This document shows, piece after piece, positions 44,090 through 52,325 of a stretch of DNA of 64,000 nt. The notes beneath the pieces were generated by a model. That model worked only from the letters and a program-made list of their open reading frames with translations. It was not told the DNA's origin and ran no database searches. A program made the position numbers and the translations under genes. Position 1 is the stretch's first letter, and each line of letters starts with the position of its first letter. The stretch covers positions 14,902 to 78,901 of the forward strand of contig CABSMJ010000011.1 of assembly GCA_902478785.1 (NCBI GenBank), in the 5' to 3' direction. This DNA comes from an uncultured Oscillospiraceae bacterium (GTDB taxonomy: Bacteria; Bacillota; Clostridia; Oscillospirales; Oscillospiraceae).

Positions 44090-46086
44090 TCTTTGCACTG
44101 GTCGGCAACCAAAACTGCGGCAAGACCACGCTGTTCAACCAGCTCACTGGCTCCAACCAGCACGTGGGCAACTTCCCCGGCGTCACCGTGGACCAGAAGT
44201 CCGGCGAGATTCGGGGGCAGAAGAGCTGCACGGTGGTGGACCTGCCGGGCATCTACTCCATCCGCCCCTACACCAACGAGGAGATCGTCACCCGGGACTT
44301 CATCCTCAACCAGAAGCCCGATGCCATCCTCAACATCGTGGACGCCACCAACATCGAGCGAAATCTCTATCTGACGCTGCAGCTGATGGAGATGCAGATC
44401 CCCATGGTGCTGGCCCTGAACATGATGGATGAGGTGCGCAACAACGGCGGCACCATCGACGTGCAGAAGATGTCCCTGGAGCTGGGAATCCCGGTGGTGC
44501 CCATCTCCGCTGTCCGGGGCGAGGGCATCGATGAGCTGGTGGACAACGTGGTGCGGGTGGCCAAGAACCGCATCCGCCCCGCCGTCATCGACTTCTGCTC
44601 CCCCGGCCCTGTTCACCGCTGCATCCACGCGGTGGCCCACCAAATCGAGGACCACGCCCAAAAGGCCGGTATCCCCGTCCGCTTTGCCGCCACCAAGCTC
44701 ATCGAGGGCGACGAGGACATCATAGAGCGCCTGGAGCTGGACCAGAACGAGCTAGAGCTGGTAGAGCACAGCATTTTGCAGATGGAGGACGAGTACGGCA
44801 TGGACCGCAATGCCGCCCTGGCGGATATGCGCTATGTGTTCATCGAGGGCGTGTGCCACGACAGCGTGGTCAAGTGCCACGAGAGCCGGGAGCACATCCG
44901 CAGCATGCGCATCGACAGCGTCCTGACCAGCAAGTACTGGGCCATCCCCATCTTCCTGGGCATCATGCTGGCCATCTTCTGGCTGACCTTCAGCGTCATC
45001 GGTGATTTCCTCTCCAACCTGCTGGCCATGGGCATCGACGCCCTCACCGCTGCGGTGGACGCGGGGCTGACGGCCTACGGCATCAACCCGGTGGTCCACA
45101 GCCTCATCATCGACGGCGTCTTTGCCGGCGTGGGCAGCGTGCTGAGCTTCCTGCCCATCATCGTGGTGCTGTTCTTCTTCCTCTCCATTCTGGAGGACAC
45201 AGGCTATATGGCCCGGGTGGCCTTCGTCATGGATAAGTTGCTGCGGAAGATCGGCCTGTCCGGCCGGAGCATCGTGCCCATGCTCATCGGCTTCGGCTGC
45301 TCCGTGCCCGCTATCATGGCCACCCGCACCCTCAGTTCCCAGCGGGACCGGAAGATGACCATTTTGCTGACCCCTTTCATGAGCTGCTCGGCCAAGATCC
45401 CCATCTACGCCGTGTTCTCCGCCGCCTTCTTCCCCCGGTATGCGCCCCTGGTGATGATCTGCCTGTATGTGGGCGGCATCCTGGTGGGTATCCTGGTGGC
45501 CAAGGTGCTGGGCCACACCCTGTTCCGGGGCAACCCGGTGCCCTTTGTCATGGAGCTGCCCAACTACCGTTTCCCCTCCCTCAAGAGCGTGGTGCTTTTG
45601 ATGTGGGACAAGGCCAAGGACTTCCTCCAGCGGGCTTTCACCGTCATCTTTGTGGCCACCGTTATCATCTGGTTCCTCCAGACCTTTGACAGCCGCCTCA
45701 ACGTGGTCAGCAACAGCGCAGACAGCCTGTTGGCCATGATCGGTCAGGTCATTGCCCCCCTCTTTGCCCCTCTGGGCTTCGGAGATTGGCGGGTCTCCAC
45801 CTCCCTCATCACCGGCTTCATCGCCAAGGAGTCCGTGGTCTCCACCCTGGGCATCCTCCTGGGCAGCAGCGCCAACGTGGGCGCCGCCCTGGGGCAGCTG
45901 TTCACCCCGGTGACCGCCGTCAGCTTCCTGGCCTTCACCCTGCTCTACACCCCCTGCGTGGCGGCCATCTCCGCCGTGCGGCGGGAGCTGGACTCCGGCT
46001 GGAAGGCGTTGGGTGTCTCTGTGAGCCAGTGCTGCATCGCCTGGGTGGTCTCCTTCCTGGTTTATCACATCGCCCTTTTGGTTTGA
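44086..46086 (+). CDS. feoB: Ferrous iron transporter FeoB (first copy)
   Basis: A 666-residue FeoB. The N-terminal G domain has G1 GNQNCGKTT, G3 DLPGIYS and NMMD as G4; a helical insertion domain follows to about 270; the membrane part has about nine helices with the Gate motifs FGCSVPAIMATR and SCSAKIPIYA, whose Cys may handle iron. It takes up Fe(II) across the membrane. Operon with feoA and a Cys-rich partner gene under the DtxR-like operators. Confidence 0.95.
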   Translation: MIFALVGNQNCGKTTLFNQLTGSNQHVGNFPGVTVDQKSGEIRGQKSCTVVDLPGIYSIRPYTNEEIVTRDFILNQKPDAILNIVDATNIERNLYLTLQLMEMQIPMVLALNMMDEVRNNGGTIDVQKMSLELGIPVVPISAVRGEGIDELVDNVVRVAKNRIRPAVIDFCSPGPVHRCIHAVAHQIEDHAQKAGIPVRFAATKLIEGDEDIIERLELDQNELELVEHSILQMEDEYGMDRNAALADMRYVFIEGVCHDSVVKCHESREHIRSMRIDSVLTSKYWAIPIFLGIMLAIFWLTFSVIGDFLSNLLAMGIDALTAAVDAGLTAYGINPVVHSLIIDGVFAGVGSVLSFLPIIVVLFFFLSILEDTGYMARVAFVMDKLLRKIGLSGRSIVPMLIGFGCSVPAIMATRTLSSQRDRKMTILLTPFMSCSAKIPIYAVFSAAFFPRYAPLVMICLYVGGILVGILVAKVLGHTLFRGNPVPFVMELPNYRFPSLKSVVLLMWDKAKDFLQRAFTVIFVATVIIWFLQTFDSRLNVVSNSADSLLAMIGQVIAPLFAPLGFGDWRVSTSLITGFIAKESVVSTLGILLGSSANVGAALGQLFTPVTAVSFLAFTLLYTPCVAAISAVRRELDSGWKALGVSVSQCCIAWVVSFLVYHIALLV

Positions 46087-46104
46087 GGAAAGGAGGCATC
46101 TTTT

Positions 46105-46239
46105 ATGGGTGCTTTGGATTATCTGCTTTTGGCCCTGCTGGGGGTATGGCTGGGGTTTGCCCTCCGGTCCTCCCTCCGGCACAAGGGCGGCTGCGGCTGC
46201 TGCGGGGACTGTGCCCGCTGCAGCGGATGCCGAAAGTAA
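46105..46239 (+). CDS. FeoB-associated Cys-rich membrane protein
   Basis: A 44-residue protein: one membrane helix (about 5-20) then a basic turn and a C-terminal cluster CGCCGDCARCSGC with six Cys. It belongs to the small FeoB-associated family (PF12669 type), thought to act as the FeoC-like partner in Firmicutes. AAGGAGG precedes the ATG, 18 bases after feoB. Function of the Cys cluster is not established. Confidence 0.85.
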   Translation: MGALDYLLLALLGVWLGFALRSSLRHKGGCGCCGDCARCSGCRK

Positions 46240-46243
46240 AGTC

Positions 46244-46283
46244 ACAGGACCTCCGGCTTCAAAAGCCGGAGGTCCTGTCTGTT
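46244..46283 (+). terminator. Terminator of the first feo operon
   Basis: ACAGGACCTCCGGCT and its complement form a 15-bp stem, followed by CTGTTTTT. Confidence 0.9.
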
Positions 46284-46341
46284 TTTAGAAGCTAGCAGCG
46301 GTATCCGCTTTACCGAGACGATCTCGATCCTTTCTTTTCCC

Positions 46342-46800
46342 TCAGGCTCTGCACCACCTGATGGCATAGACCAAACTGGTGAGCAGGAAAAGGGACCAGT
46401 GCCCAACGACCAGCAGCACCACCGCTTCCACAGCATAATTGGGGTCGCTGAGCACAAGCAGCAGCGCCGCCGGAAACAGCAGCAACAATATCGCGCCCGC
46501 CGCGGCAAAGCTCCTGGTCAGAATATCCGCCTGGTATTCATCATACCGCCTTTTCCGAAGAAGGGCAGCAAGCACCGCACATGCCGCAGCTGCAAGATAG
46601 ATATAGCCGATCCATTTGAGATTTCCCTGGCGCAGGAAAGCCGACCAGCCATTCCAAAAGTTTGAACCCAAGGTCTCACCGTGGGCCAATATGCGTTCAA
46701 ATTCCAGATGGGCGCTTGTCAGAATAAAAATGCTCCCATAGACAAGGGAACCGGCAGCCGTCACAGCAGCGCTGACCCAAGGGTTTTTCAGCAGCTTCAT
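46342..46800 (-). CDS. Small membrane protein coupled to an XRE regulator
   Basis: A 152-residue protein with four predicted helices (about 9-28, 60-80, 93-113, 121-143). No family recognised; similar genes downstream of short XRE regulators are often annotated DUF3796 or DUF6442-like membrane proteins, which I cannot confirm. Its ATG overlaps the regulator stop (ATGA), so the pair is translationally coupled. Confidence 0.65.
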   Translation of the reverse strand: MKLLKNPWVSAAVTAAGSLVYGSIFILTSAHLEFERILAHGETLGSNFWNGWSAFLRQGNLKWIGYIYLAAAACAVLAALLRKRRYDEYQADILTRSFAAAGAILLLLFPAALLLVLSDPNYAVEAVVLLVVGHWSLFLLTSLVYAIRWCRA

Positions 46801-47003
46801 TTCCTCTCGCTCCCTTCAAAATCAAAAAACTCCTCTATGCTCATACCAAAGAGCTTTGAAAGGTCATAGGCAAGCCAAATAGACGGGTCAAATTTTCCTG
46901 TTTCAATGGCATTGATGGCCTGTCGAGAAACGCCCACCAGCTCCCCCACCTCTTTTTGGGTCAGGTTCCTGGCCTCACGGAGCTCCTTTAATCGATTTTT
47001 CAA
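46797..47003 (-). CDS. XRE-family helix-turn-helix regulator
   Basis: A 68-residue Cro/CI-like protein: RLKELREARNLTQKEVGEL and VSRQAINAIETGKFDPS form the helix-turn-helix, with SIEEFFDFE at the end. It matches the YgzD-type small repressors that pair with a membrane protein. GGAGG precedes the ATG. Two palindromes in its promoter suggest autoregulation. Confidence 0.9.
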   Translation of the reverse strand: MKNRLKELREARNLTQKEVGELVGVSRQAINAIETGKFDPSIWLAYDLSKLFGMSIEEFFDFEGSERK

Positions 47004-47022
47004 CGGCAGCCTCCCTCCTTTA

Positions 47023-47090
47023 TGTCAGGTTTACCTGACATCACAAGCATAGCATGCCCTTTGCTTTGTGTCAAGTAAACCTTACTTGAC
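47023..47090 (-). promoter_or_regulatory. Promoter and two operators of the XRE/membrane protein unit
   Basis: On the minus strand TTGACA (47069-47074) and TATGCT (47046-47051) have a 17-base spacer. TGTCAGGT-TT-ACCTGACA (47023-47040) lies just past the start site, and GTCAAGT-N7-ACTTGAC (47070-47090) covers the -35. Both are near-ideal repressor sites. Confidence 0.8.
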
Positions 47091-47099
47091 TTACGCAGA

Positions 47100-47126
47100 A
47101 AAAGAGCGCCCTCCGGGCGCTCTTTT
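47100..47126 (-). terminator. Terminator of corA
   Basis: AAAAGAGCGCCC-TCC-GGGCGCTCTTTT, a 12-bp stem at the corA stop codon. Confidence 0.9.
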
Positions 47127-47959
47127 CAAAACCACTTCTTCTTTTTGAACCACACCACCAGGCCCACGCAGATGGCCACGCTGACCACGATGAACACGGG
47201 ATAGCCGTACTTCCAGTGCAGCTCCGGCATGTTGACAAAGTTCATGCCGTACCAGCCCGCCAGCAGGCTCAGAGGCAAAAACACAGCGGTGATGACCGTG
47301 AACACCCGCATGAGGTTGTTCTGCTCGATGTCGATCTGGGCCTGGTAGGCCTCCCGCATCTGGGTCACATAGTCCCGCAGGTTCAAAACGCTGCTGCGGA
47401 AGCGCTCGGTGCGGTTGCCCAGAATAGCAAAGTGGCGCACCGCATCCTCGGACAGCAGGCCGTTGTCGTTGGCGGTCAGGTCGTCAAAGATGGCATCCAG
47501 CTGCTCATAGTACCGCTTGCGCCGCAGCAGCTCCCGGCGGTACTCGGCGATCTTGTCCAGATAGTCCCGGCGGGAGGAGCGCAGAGCTGCATCCTCTGTC
47601 TCGGTGATCTCCGTCTCATAGTCCTCCAGCAGGTCCATATCGTTGTGCAGTAGCTCCACAAAAAAGCGGTAGAGGGCCCTCTGATTGTCCAGTCCCTCCG
47701 GCAGAAGGCCGTGAAGCCGGTCATAGGACCGCTGGTCTTCACAGAACAAAAACAGGTCCTCCCGGTCCAGATAGATCAGCACCCGAGAGGTGTCGATCAC
47801 ATTGTGCTCCACATCGTACCAGTCAAAGCCCAGCAGGTCAAATTCTCCAAATCCCTCGAAGGTCCGGGTCTGCTGTTCCCGGATGTAGGCGGCCACCTGA
47901 GGCGCCATCCGGTCCAACACCTGATCGATGTCCCGATTCAGCAATATTCTCTGCATCAC
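47126..47959 (-). CDS. corA: CorA-family divalent cation (magnesium) transporter
   Basis: A 277-residue protein with a long soluble helical domain and two C-terminal membrane helices (about 222-240 and 252-270) joined by the signature YGMNF. It ends with the basic WFKKKKWF. It is shorter than E. coli CorA (316), mostly in the N-terminal domain. It probably imports Mg2+; Co2+ or Zn2+ transport by relatives is possible. Confidence 0.9.
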   Translation of the reverse strand: MMQRILLNRDIDQVLDRMAPQVAAYIREQQTRTFEGFGEFDLLGFDWYDVEHNVIDTSRVLIYLDREDLFLFCEDQRSYDRLHGLLPEGLDNQRALYRFFVELLHNDMDLLEDYETEITETEDAALRSSRRDYLDKIAEYRRELLRRKRYYEQLDAIFDDLTANDNGLLSEDAVRHFAILGNRTERFRSSVLNLRDYVTQMREAYQAQIDIEQNNLMRVFTVITAVFLPLSLLAGWYGMNFVNMPELHWKYGYPVFIVVSVAICVGLVVWFKKKKWF

Positions 47960-48090
47960 GCATCTCCTCTCTCAGCCCGGAGAAAATCCCCGGTCTGGTG
48001 CAAATGCAACTGTAACTTTCCCGTCTCTCCGGTACAATGGAGCATGTAAAATCCCCGTTTTGTCCCGGGGCAACGAACAGGAGGAAGTTC

Positions 48091-48555
48091 ATGGCCCACA
48101 AAACTCATTGCTCCGACACCGCCTGTCACAGCTGCAGCGGCTGCGGCGGCAGCTGTGCTGTGCCCCGTCCTGCGTCTGTCCACAGGGCAGAGGACCATGG
48201 CAGCGCCCCCTGGCCCGCTGTGCTGAAGCTGGCGCCGGAGGAGGGGGAGTGCTACCACAACACAGACCTTTTGCTTACCGCCGGCTGCGCCGCCCTCATT
48301 CAGCCGGCCTTCCAGCGCTTTTTGCGGGGCCGAACGGTGCTGGCCCTCTGTCCCGCTCTGAACAGTGACGCTGACACGGAAAAGCTCACCCGCATTCTCT
48401 CCGGCGGCAGTGTGCGCACCGTCACCATTTTGCGCATGGACTCCCCCTGCTGTCAGCCTCTGCGCCAGATGCTCCGCACTGCCCTGGAGGCCTCGGGAAA
48501 GTTTATCCCCTGGCAAGTGGTCACCCTAGACCGCAGCGGCGATCTGGTGGACTGA
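48091..48555 (+). CDS. Cys-rich protein resembling the C-terminal domain of clostridial ferredoxin-like proteins
   Basis: A 154-residue protein. A short N-terminal Cys cluster (HCSDTACHSCSGCGGSCA) is followed by a domain with LLTAGCAALIQPAFQRFLRG, TVLALCPALN and TVTILRMDSPCCQPLRQML. This matches the C-terminal half of longer 4Fe-4S proteins in Clostridia, in which the same CP..LD and R-M-x-x-P-C-C patterns follow a ferredoxin domain. Here the ferredoxin half is missing. AGGAGG precedes the ATG. Function unknown; metal or Fe-S binding is likely from the Cys pattern. Confidence 0.6.
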   Translation: MAHKTHCSDTACHSCSGCGGSCAVPRPASVHRAEDHGSAPWPAVLKLAPEEGECYHNTDLLLTAGCAALIQPAFQRFLRGRTVLALCPALNSDADTEKLTRILSGGSVRTVTILRMDSPCCQPLRQMLRTALEASGKFIPWQVVTLDRSGDLVD

Positions 48556-48558
48556 TTT

Positions 48559-49125
48559 TCAGAGGAGAGGCAGAAACCGGGCAAGCTTTGCGTTGAGCTT
48601 GGTGTAAATCCGCCGCATATAGGGCTCGCTGCTCTCCCGGATGGCTTCCTCCCGTCTCATCCAGCTCACGGCGCTGTTCTCATCCGGCTTTTTCCGCAGA
48701 GGCAGCCGCTCATCCGCCTGCAAAAGGTAGGTTATATTCAGATGCAGGTGAGGCGCCACATAGGCCTGTCGCTTCACATGGCCCTCCACCGGCAGGATCT
48801 CCAGGGAGTAGATCTCCCGGCTCACGGGCCGGGCCGTGAGGCCCGTCTCCTCCTGCACCTCCCGCAGGGCCACCGCCAGCAGGTCCTCCTCTCCGTCGGC
48901 GTGTCCGCCGGCCCAGGACCAGGAGCGGTAGATATTGTGCCAGAGCATCAGCACCTGCTCACCGGTGCGGTCGATGACCCAGGCGGAGGCGGTGAAGTGC
49001 TCCACCGGGTTCTCTCTGGTCAGCACATGGGGCGCAGAGAGCGCCGAGAGCATCAGCTCCCGGTCCCGCAGCTCCTGGCCGCAGTCCGGCTGATAGGCCT
49101 CCAGGGCCTGTCTGAGTCGTTCCAT
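48559..49125 (-). CDS. NUDIX hydrolase
   Basis: A 188-residue protein with a complete Nudix box, GGHADGEEDLLAVALRE followed by VQEETGL, in an isopentenyl isomerase-like context (WSWAGGH, LHLNITYLLQ). It hydrolyses a nucleoside diphosphate-linked compound; substrate unknown. Start at 49125 with GAGGAAA upstream. It converges with the Cys-rich gene, whose stop is only 3 bases away. Confidence 0.88.
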   Translation of the reverse strand: MERLRQALEAYQPDCGQELRDRELMLSALSAPHVLTRENPVEHFTASAWVIDRTGEQVLMLWHNIYRSWSWAGGHADGEEDLLAVALREVQEETGLTARPVSREIYSLEILPVEGHVKRQAYVAPHLHLNITYLLQADERLPLRKKPDENSAVSWMRREEAIRESSEPYMRRIYTKLNAKLARFLPLL

Positions 49126-49185
49126 ACGAGATATTTCCTCTCTCCGGCGCCCGAGGCGCCGGTCATTTTTTTGCCATGATGGGAA

Positions 49186-49218
49186 AAAGACAGCGAAAGC
49201 TATGCTTCCGCTGTCTTT
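49186..49218 (-). terminator. Terminator of the radical SAM gene
   Basis: AAAGACAGCG and CGCTGTCTTT form the stem; on the minus strand TTTTTCCC follows. Confidence 0.85.
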
Positions 49219-49224
49219 GCACAT

Positions 49225-50121
49225 TTAACGGTGCGCCACAGGTGCGCCCTGAATCCAATGCAGGTCGTAGGGCTCGAACACCACATGGCGATAGGCTTCC
49301 ACATCCAGCTTGGTCCCATCCCAGTCGCCGTGGATGTCGCCGTTTTGCTTGATGAGGATGTCGTAGAGGATGTCATAGGTGACGCCATCCTCCGGGTCCG
49401 TCTCCACAATAGTGCTGTAAGGCAGCGTCTTGTGGTAGGTCAGCTCCATGCCCTTATAATCGAAGTGGAACCCACAGCGCATCCGGCAGCCGTCCAGTCC
49501 GGTGAACTCAGCAAAGCTGTTGAGGTCATGGAGAATTTTGTCATTTTCCTCGTCGTAGAGGTTCTCCGGCGTGGTGGCGGTGTAGTCAAAGCGGAACTGG
49601 ATGCTCACGGGCTTATCCAGGAACCGCTCCACGTAGGGCACCAAGCCCTCCCGGGGATAGTTCTTATAGAGGACGCAGTTGATGCGCACCGGCACCGCCA
49701 GCCGGGGCAGCAGGTTGTCATTGGACTCCACCACGTATTTCTGCATGTGGCGGGAGACGTTGATGCAGGTGATCTTGTCCCGGTTGTGCTCCGTAAAGGC
49801 GATAATGTCCTCCTCGCTCTGGTTCTCGGAGACGGGCAGCGTGGTGTTGATATAGATCTTATGGGTGTTGGGGATGCAGTCGATCATCCGCTGCAGCGAC
49901 GCCAGATCGGCCAGGGGCTCGCCGCCGGTGAAAACGAAGTCACACTCCGGAGTGATCGCATCCATGACCTTGATGCTCTGGCAGATCTTCTCGACGCTGA
50001 ACCCCTCCAGATTCTCGTACTCGCCCTTATTGATGCAGAAGGGACAGTGATTACCGCAGTCGTAGGGGACGAAAACAGTAACTGTGGCGCCGCCCTCCCG
50101 GGTCTTATAGGGATGTTTCAT
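49225..50121 (-). CDS. Radical SAM protein of unknown function
   Basis: A 298-residue enzyme with the 4Fe-4S motif CGNHCPFC near residue 22 and the SAM-binding FTGGEPL near 64. The C-terminal part has a Cys pair (GCRMRCGFHF) but no full SPASM or second cluster motif. The barrel looks complete and no partner peptide gene is adjacent. It is a single-gene unit; substrate unknown. Confidence 0.85.
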   Translation of the reverse strand: MKHPYKTREGGATVTVFVPYDCGNHCPFCINKGEYENLEGFSVEKICQSIKVMDAITPECDFVFTGGEPLADLASLQRMIDCIPNTHKIYINTTLPVSENQSEEDIIAFTEHNRDKITCINVSRHMQKYVVESNDNLLPRLAVPVRINCVLYKNYPREGLVPYVERFLDKPVSIQFRFDYTATTPENLYDEENDKILHDLNSFAEFTGLDGCRMRCGFHFDYKGMELTYHKTLPYSTIVETDPEDGVTYDILYDILIKQNGDIHGDWDGTKLDVEAYRHVVFEPYDLHWIQGAPVAHR

Positions 50122-50368
50122 GTATAATCAGCCTTTCAGCAGAGTTTCCTGTCTTTGGGCGGCGCGATGTCATCTATGCCAGGGCCCGAAAACATATACT
50201 TGTGATATTGTAAAACAGATTTTCCAGCAGGTCAAGAGGCAATCTGGCCTTCCTGCAGGTGAATTTGTTCCTTTTCACCATTTTTAGGACATTCCCCCAC
50301 TTCTTCCCCCCTGGAGGTGCCTCTTCTCCTCCCATTTCATGTGGACTCACTGGGAAAAGCACAAGAAG

Positions 50369-50394
50369 AGAGCGCCGGAGTCCTCCGGCGCTCT
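50369..50394 (-). terminator. Terminator of the Rrf2 regulator gene
   Basis: AGAGCGCCGGA-GTCC-TCCGGCGCTCT, an 11-bp stem followed on the minus strand by TGTGCTTTTC. Confidence 0.8.
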
Positions 50395-50404
50395 TGGCAG
50401 ATTC

Positions 50405-50857
50405 TTATGCTCCTGTTTTTCTCTTCCGCTGGGCCTTTCTCTTCTTGTCCCGCTCCCCCTTTACCAGGTCCGCCAGGGTAAATCGATCGATGTACTGGTT
50501 GATGACCCGGTAAAGCCCGGTCCAGAAATCCAGCGTGGCACAGCCCTCACACCGCTGGCACTGGTTCTCATCATCCTGAAGGCAGCTCACGGGAGCCAAA
50601 TTCCCCTCAGTGAGCCGCAGAATATCCCCCACAGTGTACTCCTCCGGCGAACGGGCCAGCTGATAGCCTCCCTGAGCGCCGCGGCTGCTCTTCAAAAACC
50701 CCGCTTTGCTCAGTTGGCCGACGATCTGCTCCAGGTATTTGGTGGACAGCTCCTGACGGGTGGCAATGTCCTTGAGCGACACATAGTTTCCATTGCTATG
50801 CTCCGCCACATCGATCATCAGCCGCAAGGCATATCGCCCTTTCGTGGAAATCTTCAT
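50405..50857 (-). CDS. Rrf2-family regulator with IscR-like Cys cluster
   Basis: A 150-residue regulator: MKISTKGRYALRLMIDVAEH, the winged helix (YLEQIVGQLSKAGFLKSSRGAQGGYQLA), then Cys residues in SCLQDDENQCQRCEGCATL where IscR-type proteins bind a 2Fe-2S cluster. The tail is very basic (KGERDKKRKAQRKRK). It may sense Fe-S or cysteine status; no isc or suf genes are next to it. Start at 50857, immediately after a pyrimidine-rich stretch, with a modest ribosome site. Confidence 0.88.
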   Translation of the reverse strand: MKISTKGRYALRLMIDVAEHSNGNYVSLKDIATRQELSTKYLEQIVGQLSKAGFLKSSRGAQGGYQLARSPEEYTVGDILRLTEGNLAPVSCLQDDENQCQRCEGCATLDFWTGLYRVINQYIDRFTLADLVKGERDKKRKAQRKRKTGA

Positions 50858-50989
50858 GCATGCGCACCCCCCTTGCCGCGCCCGGCCAGCGGGCCGCGGC
50901 GATTCAAAGTGGTTTTCCTCGTCTCTATTATGCCCGAGTATTGCATGGATTTCAAGACAAAATTCGTCACTTTTGTCCAAATGCATGAA

Positions 50990-51017
50990 AAAGTCCGCCG
51001 TGAAACCGGCGGACTTT
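50990..51017 (-). terminator. Terminator of the PH-domain gene
   Basis: AAAGTCCGCCG-N6-CGGCGGACTTT, 11-bp stem, followed on the minus strand by TTCATGC. Confidence 0.85.
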
Positions 51018-51051
51018 CTATTTTGGCCCTTTAAAGTGGTGAAATCTACGT

Positions 51052-51690
51052 TTAGGCGGCCCGTTTGGTTCCGGAATTGCTGTTGTACCCGCAGTCCATA
51101 TACTCCACAAGCACCTGGTCCTCCAGCAGCGCAATAGCCTCCTCCACGTTTTCCGGCTCGTAAAACGCCATCCCCAGCACATGGCCGGCCTCCGGCATGG
51201 GGTCCGGATCGTCCTTGGGATGCAGGCACTGCCAGCGCAGGCGCTTTTCGCACTTGGGGAAAATAGCACTGCCGATGACCAGGCTCTTCCGGCCCGTCAG
51301 CCCGGTGACCACCCGCACGGCGTCGATCTCTGTGAAATTCATGAAGTAGAACGCACCGTGCCGGCAGCTCAAAATCACCCGCTGGTCCGTGATATAGAAA
51401 TACTGGTGCTTCAAAATCGCCTTCCAGGCCTCCACCGGCGCAAGCAGGTTATACAGTGCGATCGCCGCCACCAGAATCACGATCTCCGTCTTGGCCTCCA
51501 AAAAGCCCACATATCCCACCAGGGCCACTGCGGTAATCACCACCGTCACGATCCAGCGCTTGATGATGGCCGGCTTGTTGTCCTCATCCATCAGCGTAAT
51601 CCGATGAGGCGCGCCTTCCCAGCGCACCACTTCCCCCTCCCGGAGGTATTCCCGCAGGTCTTTTTCTCTTTGTTCCATTTTGTTCGCCAT
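51052..51690 (-). CDS. Membrane protein with bacterial PH-like domain
   Basis: A 212-residue protein: a charged N terminus with EGEVVRWEGAPHR, two membrane helices (about 43-60 and 67-83) and a soluble part with YFYITDQRVILSCRHGAFYFMNFTEIDAVRVV. The ITDQRVI pattern is typical of bPH/YdbT-like domains. Role unknown. GGAGT is near the start; single-gene unit with terminator. Confidence 0.65.
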   Translation of the reverse strand: MANKMEQREKDLREYLREGEVVRWEGAPHRITLMDEDNKPAIIKRWIVTVVITAVALVGYVGFLEAKTEIVILVAAIALYNLLAPVEAWKAILKHQYFYITDQRVILSCRHGAFYFMNFTEIDAVRVVTGLTGRKSLVIGSAIFPKCEKRLRWQCLHPKDDPDPMPEAGHVLGMAFYEPENVEEAIALLEDQVLVEYMDCGYNSNSGTKRAA

Positions 51691-52224
51691 GCAACCGACT
51701 CCTTTGCTCTTTTCTATCAGGTTTCCCTGTGATGTTTGTTATCATAGCAGAGCTTTCTGTTTATTGTCTGCTAAATCACAACTTATCGGTGCAAAATTGT
51801 TGTTAATGGCAAACATTTATGTGAAAAATGTGTGAAAAAACGGTCTGCGGCATAAATACGGTGTAAAAAGTCCCCCATCCCTCTTGCTTCCCGGCAAAGA
51901 TGCCTTACAATGTAGACAAGTTCTTTTTACGGCACACGGCATCCCCACTCTGGCAGTCACCCGGAAATGACGGGTGTACTTCTCACACCAGCACACCTCA
52001 GACATCCCGCTTTCTAAGTGGTCATTCCCCACATCTCCCTTTTCCTCTCTGCTCTCTGGTATGCTTTCAAAGGGTGTTGGGCTGCCGCTGTACCTCCGCA
52101 AAGGGAACCCAGAATCACCTCCTGCATCGTATTTTTTCTCTCTGCAAAAAGGCCGGGGTGCGCCAGCGCCTCGGTCTTTTTGCAGCTTTCGCCCATTTTC
52201 GCCTTAACGATTTTTTAACGCGTA
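51691..52224. other. Long intergenic region with no supported gene
   Basis: Divergent gap of over 600 bases between the PH-domain gene and the histidine kinase. AT-rich near 51,770-51,860, then pyrimidine-rich on the plus strand. It holds a TTGCTT-N16-TACAAT promoter-like pair ending at 51913 and the strong hairpin listed at 52143, which together could make a small RNA of about 270 bases; no known RNA family was recognised. Confidence 0.45.
52143..52184 (+). terminator. Strong hairpin in the intergenic region
   Basis: TGCAAAAAGGCCGGGG pairs with CCTCGGTCTTTTTGCA using two G-U pairs; the T run lies within the stem. No coding gene ends nearby on either strand. Confidence 0.6.
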
Positions 52225-52254
52225 TTGACAAGGAGATATGCTACAATAGATAAT
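52225..52254 (+). promoter_or_regulatory. Promoter of the KdpDE-like pair
   Basis: TTGACA and GATAAT with an 18-base spacer, about 70 bases before the histidine kinase ATG. Confidence 0.7.
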
Positions 52255-52325
52255 ACTATGTATCGTTTTCCGACAGGACGTTTCTGTCGTCTCCGCACAT
52301 TTTTTACATAAGGAGGTTCTCCCGC

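Noticed and set aside
51817..52196. Short minus-strand frames in the gap before the histidine kinase
   Set aside because: No ribosome site or family; the hairpin and promoter-like signals fit RNA or regulation better.
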